From Selaginella moellendorffii (Eukaryota > Streptophyta > Lycopodiopsida > Selaginellales > Selaginellaceae): a DNA stretch of 64,000 nucleotides. This document shows, in pieces, positions 23,201 to 35,159 of the stretch. The DNA lies in assembly GCF_000143415.4 (NCBI RefSeq), contig NW_003314265.1:1047864-1111863 (forward strand), given 5' to 3'. A program made the position numbers and the translations under genes. Below the pieces are notes generated by a model. It had not been told where the DNA came from, did no database searches, and saw only the letters and a program-made list of their open reading frames with translations. Numbering within the stretch: position 1 is the first letter of the stretch; every line of letters begins with the position of its first letter.

Positions 23201-25214
23201 GACATTGAAGTGATGCCTTGCCGTTGACAATATTGATGTTGAGATTCAAGTGAAATGAGATATCTCTCTCTCGATTGATATTGAGTTTCATTAGTCTTGA
23301 TAGATATAGTGTTGATGATTTGGTTGTAGCTTTATGTTATTGGCATTCATACATTTGCTAGTTAGCGACTGTGTTGACGTTCAAATGAACTAAATTACAA
23401 GTTTGAGTTAGTTGTGTTCTAGACAAGATTATTTAGTAGGGGTTAAGCTTTGGCTTTTCCTTGAAAAGTGGTTTAGTCATGGACTATGCTAACTCTACAA
23501 GTGGAAGAGTTAGTGATTGATATAGGAATATTTGAATCCTTATGGGATTTTAGTTGAAATATATCGATCATTGATGATTCTTCTTGTGCTTGTTATGAAG
23601 TGAGTTACGTCTACCTATAGATGGATTCATGGAGGATCGTTTGGTGATCACTTGTTGAGCATAGCTTTGTTATGCTTAGCTTTGGATTGATGCAGACATG
23701 CTCTTCATTAGCTTTGCATTATGAAGTATAGCTTATGGATGTGTTGAAGCGGATGTCGTGGGTTATACCATGATTTCTTCTTTAGCATTGAAGTTAGTTT
23801 ATGCGAAACTCGTGATCATTGCTAGGTAAAAATACTTAGCTATAGGCTTCTTCGAGCTTTTGGTTATTTGAGTTTTTATGCTCATTATTCCATTTGTTAG
23901 GAGTTGTTGGGGGAAGGCATTTTTGCTCATTAGCTTCGATGTTGATGTTAGTCTTTGCATCTAGTAATCATTGATGATGATTGACTATCATCTAAGATAG
24001 TTGATTATCCTTGTCAAGGGTTTTGCTTGATTATTGTTGGTATAGAATGATTTGCTGTTCTTCGGGATAGTAGATTCTTTCTTCGATGATGATTATGCAT
24101 TTCTCTATTGATAGGATGATTGATGATCTTTTATGGTGGTTAGTTGTTCTCTTTGATGGCTTGTGGCTTTTCGCAATATCACATGTTCTTTGTGATTTGC
24201 TCTGGATTGGTCTCTTGGGTTTGAGACATCAGTAGGATGTTGCTGACACTTGCTTAGGCGACTTGAGTTCCTTGGTGTTGTTGGCTGGGATCTGTTCAGA
24301 TTGATTCGTGTGATAGTTGACATGATCGAGTGTTTGTTGGTCATGCAACATTCATTCTATTCTGTTGATTATTGCTCGAGTTTGTTCTGATAGATTGGAA
24401 TGTTATTTCCTCCGGGTGATACATTCGCGAGCATTTTGCTTGCTTGTCGATGATACTTGGTGTTCTTTGAGTTATCTCTAGTAAGTTGTTTGGCATACTG
24501 TCTACCATCTTCAATAGTGCAGTTTCATTATTGAGTTTCCTTGATGATATACTTGCTATTGAATTTTGTTGGATGGTCAATCCTATGTTTTCCAAACATT
24601 ATGATCTTGGTGGTTCCTATTTACAATCATATTGGTTTATCGGATGATAACTTACTTGGAATACTTTTGTGTTCTAATCTAAGATATATTTGGGCCAGTA
24701 TAGGCAGACTGGCTTCGGCACTTCGTGTGCATGTTGAAATCTCTAGTCATGGGGTAGCTACTGTCGACTGGTCACATAACTCGCCTCTTTGTCGATGTTC
24801 CTTAGTCCGTTGAAAGGGTGTGACCGTGTAAACAACTCTAACTGCCTGTTTACAGTAGTCTATCTAAACCTTACCGACGGGTTTGGTTTCTTTGCTTAGG
24901 AGGGTTGGGGCCTCTGGCTTCTCTCTCTATGTTCCTGCGGGCAGGGCATATCACACTTTTGTAAGCTGGGTGACTCCCAGAGCAGCAGGGGTGGCTGACT
25001 CCGTTGGTCATTTCCTTGTCGGCGACGGCCGGAAGGTGTCTGAGCTGGTAGCGCATCCGCGTTAGATAAAGAGGTTGCCCCCTAACTCATTTAAGTTGGT
25101 GCATTTCTCACATAGTGTGCATACCGTGAACTTTTTCTGGAGTTGTTTCCTTGGCGGTATTCTAGACTCGAGTGTGCATCGACGAGGACGTCGATCTTCC
25201 CTAGGGGGGGAGAG
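20275..25214 (+). other. Family 2 interior, no coding capacity seen
   Basis: 4.94 kb between primer site and polypurine tract. Frames are all short on both strands and none resembles a retroelement protein. Codon-like periodicity is not apparent. Confidence 0.75.
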
Positions 25215-26359
25215 TGTCGTGAATGTGACTTCGGGTATCGAAAGTTACCTGTCGACTAGTCCTTACGGACACTCTTACCTTACTGCCACGATGGCAGGAG
25301 GTCGGTATTGCTGGACCCGTTATCAGTTTCCCACTTGAGCTAGTTGAGAAACTGGTCAATGACCGTGTACTTAGATCGGATAAACATAAGGTAGGAACCC
25401 TATGTGTTTCTTGCTGAGCATACTCGGCCTGGTTTGAGAAACTCCTATCATTGGCTTGCACTTGCTAGTATCAAGAACCCCCGCGATATTGAGATTGGTC
25501 CCTCAATATCGCTAGATGATAGCTTACCGTGTCTGCCAAACACCCTCGCTATCATGCCCTTTGTGTTAGTCTCATTTTGGTCCAAATGCTATTTATGGAA
25601 AATGTCCAGATTTGCTCATTTGGCATATCTATGGAATGTAGAGATTGTCCTGAACACAATGGTGTTCATCCCGTGTCCAAATTTGCAATCTAGGGACATT
25701 CCATATTTAGTAAGTTTCGAGCTTGTCCCAGAGACTAACTCTTGATACTAAGGGAGGCTTGGGGTGAAAGCCCAAAGCGTGTGTTCCTCAAGGGGGGGGG
25801 GGCTATGGGGGGTTCCAAATGTATAGTAGGGATAGTGGGTAGGTTGGGCATGGCCGACCAACCTGAGGCATAGTCTAGCTCCCGCTTGCGTGCCTGTCCT
25901 TGTTCTGCGTCCGGCTTGGGTCTAAACCCAAGTTCCATTCCATGCTAGTTGGTGGAGTACCCATATCCTCGCGTTAGGCCACCGGTATGCCGAAATAGCG
26001 CCAGACTCCGTTTGGCTCCATTTTGCGTGCTGGTCTTGGCATTGGGATGCTGGTTACTCTAGGATTGTTCCAAGTCGCTCCGGGCTCCTGTCCCTTCGCT
26101 CCTTGGGCTTTATGCTCGGGAGTTGCTTCGTGATTTGGTTCCATCACTCCTTGGCTTCATGCTTGGGAGTTTGGCACTGTTCCTTCGTTCAGTGGCCCAA
26201 GGCCCTGAACCTCGGGTTCCTATGGACACGTGGCATGGACACATGGCATGTGACACGTGGCATCTGTCACGTGGCACAAAGAGGGTTTAGGTTCCGCTTC
26301 GTGGTGTTATCCTATGGTAAATGACCATAGGATAAAGGGTCAAAACCACGTGCGCTACA
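25215..26359 (+). repeat. 3' LTR of the young family 2 element
   Basis: 1145 bases beginning TGTCGTGAATG after the polypurine tract and ending GCGCTACA. It keeps 11 bases (within 25626-25640) that the 5' LTR lacks. Confidence 0.9.
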
Positions 26360-29300
26360 ATCCCAATGCTAAGACCAACAGACAAAACGAAGCCAAACAA
26401 AGTCTAGCACTATTTCAATATACTGGTGGCCCAATGCGAGGACATGGGTACTCCACCAACTAGCATGGTGTGGAACTTAAGCTTAGACCCAAACCAAATG
26501 TAGAACAAATATAGGCACACAAGTGAGAGCTAAATTATGCTTTAAGCTGGTTGGCTATGCTCAACCTGCTTACTATCTCTACTATACATTTGGAACCCCC
26601 CATAGCCAACCCGCCCCCCTTGAGGAACACATGCTTTGGGCTACCTCCCTTAGTACCAAGAGTTAGTCTTTAGGACAAGTTCGAAACTTACTAATTATGG
26701 AATGTCCTTAGATTGCGAATGTGGACACAAGACGAACATCATTGTGTTCAGAATAATCTTTACATTCTGTAAATATGCCAAATAAACAAATCTAAACACT
26801 TTCCATAAATAGCATTTGGGACTGGAATGAAAATAACACGAAGGGCATGATAGCGAGGTGTTTGGTAGACACGGTAAACTATCATCCAGCGATATTAAGG
26901 GATTGGTCTTAATATGCGAGGGTTCTTGTCACTAGCCAGTGTAAGACACAATGAGACGGGAACTCCTTATTGGGCTAAGTATATTTAGCTAATAGCATAT
27001 TAGAATTCCGTCCTTATGTTTGTTTGGTCTAAGTACACTCGATATGCCTAGTTAATTCCATTAGCACAAGAGGGACTGATAAAGGGTCTAGCAATACCAA
27101 CTTTTTATTGTTGTGGCAGTAAAGAAAAAATATCCGAAAGGACTAGCCGACAGATAACTTTCGATACCTAAAGTCACATTTATTGTGTTATACATCCCTT
27201 TCTGCAAGGACATAGAGAGAGAATCCAGAGCAAAGAAACCAAACCCATCAGTAAGGTTAAAATAGACTATTGTAAACAAGCAGTTAGAGTTGTTTACATG
27301 GTCATGCCCTTTTTAAATGAAATAAGGAATATCGAGAGAAAGGCAAGTGATGTGACTAATCGACAGTACTTACCCCATGACTAGATATTTCACTATACAC
27401 ATGAGGTACCATGCCTATACTACCCTAAATCTAAAGATCCATAGATTGACAATATCAAAGTCAAAAACAATGATATATTAGAAACTTAATTATCAGCGAA
27501 TAAATCTTAGATTAGAACACAAAAGTATTCCAAGTAAGTTATCATCTAGTAAATTAATATTAAAGTACATGAACTACCAAGATCATTAAAAGTTAAAGTC
27601 ATAGGACTAACCATCTAACAAAATTTAGTAGAAACCTCAATGAGAAAGCTTAACTACCAAAGATTGTAGATAGCATGCTAAACAACTTACAAAATGCAAT
27701 TCAAAAAACACAAAGTATCAGTGACTGGGAAGTAAACTCGCGAATGTATCATCTAAAGGAAATAACATTTTAATTTATAAAATCAACTCAAGCAACAATC
27801 AACAGAACAGAATGAATGTGGAAAGACCAACAAACATTTGTTCATGTTAACTATCACACTAGCCAATTCAAATAAATCCCAGTCAATAATACTAAGGTCA
27901 ATAACATCCTACTGATATCTTAAACCCAAGAGACCAATGTAAACCAAATCATAAAGAATATGTGGTAATGCAAAAACCCATAAGCCATCAAAAAGAATAA
28001 TTAACTATCATAAAAGATCATCAATTATCCCATTAATAAAGATATGCATGATCATCATTGAAGAAGGAATCCACCATCCCAAAAAATGGTAAATCATTTA
28101 ATATCAATAATAATTTAGACAAACCTTTGATAAGGATAATTAACTATCCTAGATGATAGTCAATTATCACTAATGATTGCTAAATGCAATACTAACTTTA
28201 ATATAAAAGGTAATGAGCCAAAAATGCTTTCCCCAACAACTCCTAACAAATGGAATAATGAGCATAAAACTCAAAGAACCAAAAGCTCAAAGAAGCCTAT
28301 AGTTATGTTTTGCCCAACAATGATAATAAGTCTTGCATGAACTAGCTTCAATGCTAAAGAAGAAATTATAGTACAATCCATAATATCATAAATTTCATAA
28401 TGCAAAGTTAATGAAGAGCATTTCTGCATTAATCAAAAAGCCAAATATAACAAAGCTATGCTCAACAAGTGACCACCAAACTGATCCTCCATGAATCCAT
28501 ATTTTATAGCAAGACGTAACTCACTTTATAACAAGCACAAAAGAAATCATCAATGATCAATATATTTCAATTTAAATTTAATAAAGAACCACTAACTTCA
28601 ATACCAATCACTAACTCTTCTTTTTCTAAAACTAATATAGTCTATGACTAAATCACATTTTAAGGAAAAGTTAAAGTTCCACTCCTACTAAATAATCCCG
28701 TCTAAAACATAACTAACTCAACTTACTACTCAATTCATTTGAACACCAATATAGTTGCTAACTAACAAATGCATGATTGCTAACAATATAAAGCTTTAGC
28801 CAAATCATCAACACTATATGTATCAAGACTAATGAAACTTAATATCAATCCAACAGAGAGACATCTCATTTCACTCGAATCTCAATGTTAACAATGTTAA
28901 TGACAGGGCATCACTTCAATGCTATTAACACTAGAATAAAGTTAGAAGAAAGCAAAAAAAATCACCACTCAAAACTTTTTAGCAATCAAGCTAACCAAAG
29001 TTGAAGATACCTTAGTCAGTATTCGAGACCAACCCTTGAATAATACTCAGTTACAGATAACACATCATCAAAGAGTGAATCACGACATCCAAGACTCAAT
29101 AAAATTTAACACCGTAGACTAAACACAACCAAATGATATTAACAGAGATAGAATTGATAGTCATAATAACAATTTTTATGGAAAAAAAACCTATTTTATG
29201 GAAAATCTATGCAAGCCTACGACATAATCCTCTGCAACACCATTCAGTAAAGCAAGTCTATCATTGCTAAATCATCATTAAGAAAATCAAGTGTTAGTAG

Positions 29301-32300
29301 TCCTTAATAAAGTTTATAAGCAATTATTAGTTGCAAAACAACTAATAATCATTTGTTAACTCACCTTTAAAAGACTAAAAACACTAAACTCATATCATCA
29401 AGTTCTATACTTGTCCATCAAGAAGGTAACACCTTAGATACAAGATATAGATACATGGACAAGCATTAGATGTTAAAAAAAGTTATAGCATTCATTTGCT
29501 ATAACTTGTTTGTGAATTTATTAGCACTTAGAGTAATGGAGAAAGTGTGAAATTGAGGCATCAACATTACTAGCACTTATATTAGTGAAAGTAGCATATA
29601 GTTTCAAGTGATGAGGTAGACCTTGATTTTTCATGTCATTTTTCATTTTAGTGTTTTGGCTTCATATTGAATCTTGAAGGTGATTGAAGAAAAGTGTTAG
29701 TGCCATATGAATATCTAAAGATATGGTTTTCATGATTAAATTTTAGGTATTTATTTGCATTTTGCAGATGTTGGTGTTGAATATTAAAAATATGGGCAAA
29801 ATGTTTAATGCTTATATATATTGTTAGGTCATAAGAATTTATGTTGAGGTGAACCTATATGAAGTTGTTAGTAAGAGGAAGTTGGTTAAGTCTTGAAAGT
29901 TTGCATTCCTAGGCTGAGAATTATTCTTTCTCTTAGATGGAAAACTTTTTATAAATTTTCTTAGACTTTTCTAATGGTTGATCTATTGATCATTTTGTTG
30001 AAAACCATTCTGTTTTCATAAGTCATTACAAACTAGTGAAAGGCTTCAATTAACTTAAACCTTAGTATGTAGTTTATATGATACAGCCCAAAAAGGATAT
30101 TGACTTTTTGAAGCTAAAGTAATTGAGTTGGATAAAGTCTAGAGTTAGTGTAAAAAAAGTGGTCATTACACTTTTCTAGGGAAGTGACATTTGTGCCTTT
30201 CTTCTGTAGCATTATGTTTGGTGGTAAGTGGCACTTTGCATTTTATTAGATTCTATGAGAGTAGTAAGCTTTCATTAATCTTGACTTGGTCTTAATAACC
30301 ATATGCCTTGGTTGAGGATAGTGATGTCCAACTTAATTGTTTGTGGTTGAAGTATTAATACCTATTTTATAGCTTTGTTTATGAGGAGGTTATGTACCAA
30401 TATAAGTCCATTTTATGGTCTTCACCTTAGTTTCAAGTAAGTGTTGATCATGCATAGCTAACTTCTTCAAGGTATACTCAAAGCTATTGACTAAATGTAT
30501 TAGTGAGTTTATTATTATACAATTGGATTTGAGTGGTTATTTAGTTTGGCAAACTCTCAAGGAAACAAAGTACCAACTTAAGCTTAGTATAATAGATCAC
30601 CATTGAGAATTTAGTCAAAACTATTATAATGTTGTTACGTGCAAGTAGATTAACTTCACTATCAACCACTTTGGGGTTGATCATCATTTGACCAAGCAAT
30701 TTTGGAAATATATTACTCATTATTATATGGATATGATATAAAAATCAGAATAACTTGATCATCAATTGAACAACACCACGAGCAAGACAATATTATTACT
30801 TCAAAAGTGTTTAGTGGTGGATTAGTTTTGAGATTGGTTGAAAAGAGAGTGGCATGAACTTATCTATATTGTGAATGATGTTAATGGTGTTGAGTGTTGT
30901 AAATCTTTATCGGTGGGGTGTGGCATTTATGTTGCTTTTTGTTGAATCTAGTTGGCACTTGATGCTCACATAATATTCAAGATGCAATAGTAAAGTTCCC
31001 TGGAAAAGAATTGAGCATTGTAACCCAAGTCTTCAATAGCAGGCTTACACAAAATAAATTAGCGCTTCATCACTATCTATCCTATGACTCACCACTTATA
31101 AGACTATCATAACCAATATGCATCAAAGTAGAAACTCTTGATTGTATGATGTGAATATGAGTAATGAGTTAACACCTTGTTACAAATCATCTCTCAAAGA
31201 AGAGAAAATAATTTACATGTTTGATCCTTCGTCCTTGACAACTTTTTTTTCGGACTCAACTTTGATCAAACCTCAAGCTTGTTTTCACACTACCTTTAGT
31301 TTAATCCAAAAAAAGTTTATAAGAGAGTGCAACAATAACCACTTAAAGCAATAGATTAATCCCCTAGTTTTGATTAATCCACTTATAATCATGCTTAAGA
31401 AGGATCCACTAGTGTTATTCTAAATAGCTACAGACCAGCCTATTTGCCACTTATAGCAAACCCAGGGAAGGTTTATTTTTACCCATGGTATATGGAATAA
31501 CTCATAGAACCACCAATAAGCTAATATTAATCTTGCCAACTCAAAGTGTAATCTTGAGTTGTTAATGTGCCTCACTCACAAGCCCAAGTACAAACTTGTG
31601 CAAATGGTATACTTCAAATTCATCCTATGAGCCTAAGTGCAAGCTCATATAATCTAGTATCAAAAGGTAGCCAAATTTCATACCTAAGGAATGATTGTAA
31701 AGTCATAGCACCCAAACATGTACCTATTCAGATTATTATTTTCATCTCTGCATATGCAATGAGACTAGTTGCCCATTCTCATTGGATAGTACTCACTAAG
31801 ATGTATTCTTTAATACCAAATGTAGCGCACGTGGTTTTATGGTGATTTACCATAGAATAACTATAAAGTAGAACCTAAACCCTCTATATGCCATGTGTCA
31901 TATGTCATATGTCTAAAGATAATAGAGTGGAACCTAAGTTTCAAAACCTTGGGCCATTGAATGAAGGAACTAAGCCAAACTCCCAAGCTTGTAGCCTAAG
32001 AGCGAAGGAACCAGAGCATGGAATAACTCTTGAGTATTCGGCCCAAAGAGTGAAAGGACAGGAGCATGGAGCAATGTTAGAATAGTCTTAAAGCATCTAA
32101 CATCCCAATGCTAAAATCAACATGCAAAATGGGAATTAAACTATGCCTTAAGTTGATCGGCCATGCTCAATCTACCCACTATCCCTACTATATATTTGGA
32201 ACCCCCCCACAACAACCCCTCGAAACATATACTTTGGGCTTTCACCCTTAGCCACCAGAAGTTAATCTCTGGGACTAGCTTAAAACTTACTAAATATGGA

Positions 32301-32766
32301 ATGACATTATATTACAAATTTGGACACGGGACTAAGACTATTAATCTTGACATTCAGTAGATATGCCAAATTAGCAAATCTAGATACTTTCTATAAATAG
32401 CAATTAAGACTAAATGGAACTAACACAAAATGCATGATAGCAAAGGTGTTTATGGTAAGTTATCATTTGTGATATTGAGGGACTAGTCTCAATATGCGAG
32501 GGTTCTTGTCATTAGCCAATGCAAGACACAATGAGATGGGAACTCCTTACCAGGCTAAGTGTGCTTAGTTAATAGCATGTAGAAATTCCGTCCTTATACT
32601 CATCTAGTCTAAGTACACTTGAAATGCCCAGTTAACTTCACTAGCATAAGAGGGACTGATAAAGGGTAGCAATACTGACCTCTTGCCATCGTGGCAATAA
32701 AAAAAGAATATATAAAAAAACTCACCGACAAGTAACTTTTGATACCCCATAGTCACATTCACGACA

Positions 32767-33771
32767 CTTGAGCCACTAAACAAAGGAATGGAGCCAAATT
32801 ACCAAGTATGAATTATTTAATGAGAGAGCCTTTAGTGGCTATTTTATTCCTATTTATCTTTAAAGGTTCTAAAGATCTATAGTGACAGATATCTAAATTT
32901 CATGATCACATGTATTACACTCATCCCCCCTTTAGAGATGCCAATATTCTTATTGAATATTGACTAGTAACCTCTATTAAGCCAAAGAAAATTAACATTT
33001 CTATTTCCTCACTAAATTTACCAATCCTTCTAATATGTAGACTAATTATTCCATGAACAAATCAAATGGAGCCAAATTATCAAGCATGAATGTAATACAC
33101 TTTATCTTTCTCCCTTTAAACTAATTGGAAAAAGGGCAATTATTTTATGAGAGAGCCCTTAGTAATTATTTTATCCCCATTTATGCTTTAAAGTTCCAAA
33201 AATCTATAGTGACAGTATATCCAAATCTCATCTTATGATCACATGTGTTACACTCACCTCCCCTTTAGAAATGTCAATATCCTTATTAACTTATGACTAA
33301 CAACCCCTACTGAGCCAAGGGGAACTAACACCTTCATTTCTACACTAAATTTACCAATTCTTTTATTATGTAGACTAGTTATTTCATGTGAGGTAACTAA
33401 TCATCCACTCGTACTATAGTCCCATAATAGATATCTTCGTCCATGGATGCCCTATAAGATAAAGGACATACTTATGGTCCAATATGTATGATTTTAATTT
33501 TGGAGGTAGAAATATACCTTGCTCAAAGGTATATTATATTTTAAATAGCCACTAATCAATAGGAATTGAACCTATGTTATTTGCTTTCATACTATATGTA
33601 ACACTCGTATCTCTCTCCCCTTAAACCAACTAGAAAATGAGCAATTATTTGATGAAAGAGCTTTTAATGGTTATTTGATCCTTATTTATCCCCCAAGGTT
33701 CCAAAGATCTATAGTGACATTATATCAAAATCTCATCCCATGATCACATGCACTATAATAAACCTAAAGAA
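32767..33771. repeat. Three imperfect direct repeats in AT-rich DNA
   Basis: A unit containing ATGAGAGAGC, then GATCTATAGTGACA, then a CATGATCACATG-like segment, then TTAGAGATGCCAATAT recurs at about 32819-33060, 33147-33380 and (shortened) 33652-33755. No open frame. The family is not recognised; it could be tandem duplication within an older retroelement. Confidence 0.55.
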
Positions 33772-33890
33772 TGAAAGAACTAAGGCACAGAACAACTCGT
33801 AAGTGTATAATTTAAAGAGCGAAGGGACAAGAGCATGGAATGATATTAGAACAATCCTAGAACCTTTAATATCCCAATTCTAGGATTAAT
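33772..33890 (-). repeat. Third family 2 LTR remnant, left piece
   Basis: Continues at 40827 once the family 1 element is removed. The joined sequence matches the minus-oriented LTR around 18590-18720 and 26360-26470. Confidence 0.7.
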
Positions 33891-35159
33891 TGTGAGCAAT
33901 TAAAATTTCCATTTTACTTTAGTCACTTAATCACGCCTCCGACCACTTGGAGGAGTCTCACTCACAACCTTCGTAAGTCCTATTTTGGACTTAGGGACTT
34001 GCTAGCCCCAAGAATGGCATCCATGCCACTCAACCATTGCACTTGGTCCAAATGCTCCACGTGTCTGATCCCATGACTAACACCCCAAGGTACCACCGAC
34101 ATATCAGCCCGTTACGCTAAAGCTAAGTCCCTTTCTGCCCATGGCCGTGTTCGCCAACACTGCCATTGGATTGAGGCCTATAGGCCTGACCACTAAGTCC
34201 CATGGTCCTCTAGGACTTCCTCACCACACGACTGTATCCTTGGTCACTACATCAGAGGACTATTCCTCTTCCTTTCCATAGTTTGGGCCTTTGGGACAAC
34301 ATTTCGAAACACCATGGCCCTATGCAAGCCTCATGGGTACTCTCCCCGCCTCCCACCTTTGGGTGCTCTAGCCATGGGCTTAGAGTGAGGTTCCGTTGAG
34401 CCACACTAGGTATCTAAGTAGGTAGTGCCACCCACACTTGGACTGGGAGCATCAACCATTCGATTTCCCAGGGGAACTAGAGCCGGCTTTTGAACACTTC
34501 ACCAAAGCTACCCCGCTTGTTGGTCCGTATTCACTCTAGTCTTGGACTTCCCAGTGGTCAGTTCATCACCCAACACTGGGTATGGCCTTCTTGGGCCAAA
34601 CTGGCCTTTCCTGGCCAAACTGGCTCCATTGGTCTCCAATCCCCACACTCTCCCTACTATACTTTTGGAACCCCTTGCGCCCCCCTGCCCCCGAGGGGCG
34701 ATTGCTTTGGGCTTTCACCCAATTGTTTGTATTGGTATTCGGGCTCGGACTTGGACTCGAACTCGGACTTGAACTTGGTCTCGGTCTCAATTTCGGACTC
34801 GGACTCAGTCTCGGTCTCGGTCTCGGTCTCGGTTTCATCTCGAACTCCATCTCAGACTCCATCTCCGGTCCTTCTTGGACTCCATCTCGGACTCCATCTT
34901 GGGTCCATCTCGAGTCCATCTTAGGTCCATCTCAGACTCCATCTTAGGTCCATCTCATGTCCCTTTTTTAGAGACTCACTTATCGCTCACCACGTGCTTG
35001 TTCCTCGAGCACTTCGTTGGGAGTTCCACTCTCGCTTTCGACCTTTCAAGTCAGAGCTTTTGGTCCAAACATGTTATGCTTGTTTGGCTTTTGCTTCGGC
35101 CACTACTACGTGGCACCCTTTCGACTCCACTTTGGGGCCTAGGGATTTTATGTCTCACA
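33891..35159 (-). repeat. Family 1 LTR (3' LTR of copy B)
   Basis: 1269 bases, ~350 shorter than its partner, because about 160 bases are deleted near 34120 and the tandem array (34739-34955) is contracted. Confidence 0.85.
34739..34955. repeat. U3 tandem array, short allele
   Basis: Same TCGGAC / CTCCATCTCGGA units as at 989-1420 but about half the length. Confidence 0.8.

Larger units (their letters stand above)
19141..26359 (+). mobile_element. Young non-coding LTR retrotransposon, family 2 (LARD-like), complete
   Basis: LTRs at 19141-20274 and 25215-26359 are ~99% identical and have TG..CA ends. The primer-binding site TGGTATCAGAGG is at 20277-20288 and a polypurine tract at 25203-25214. 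Flanking pentamers ATCCT (19136-19140) and ATCCC (26360-26364) are a target duplication with one change. Joining the flanks restores an LTR sequence seen elsewhere (for example 32085-32110), proving insertion into an older relative. The 4.94 kb interior has no gag or pol frame, so movement must depend on proteins from another element. Confidence 0.9.
18838..32766 (-). mobile_element. Old family 2 LTR element, split by a younger copy
   Basis: The left LTR is in two pieces (18838-19140 and 26360 to about 27186), the interior is about 27187-31820, and the right LTR is 31821-32766, starting TGTAGCGCAC and ending ATTCACGACA. The complement of a primer-binding site (ATACCAAA) abuts the right LTR at 31813-31820. 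It is heavily diverged towards A/T from the young copy, with no open frames of note. Two internal segments (about 29470-30550 and 30815-30980) run in the opposite orientation to the rest. The boundaries are by-eye alignments. Confidence 0.7.

Noticed and set aside
25030-25070. tRNA-like D-arm (AGCTGGTAGCGC) near the family 2 polypurine tract
   Set aside because: No anticodon stem, T-arm or B box follows at the right spacing; most likely chance.
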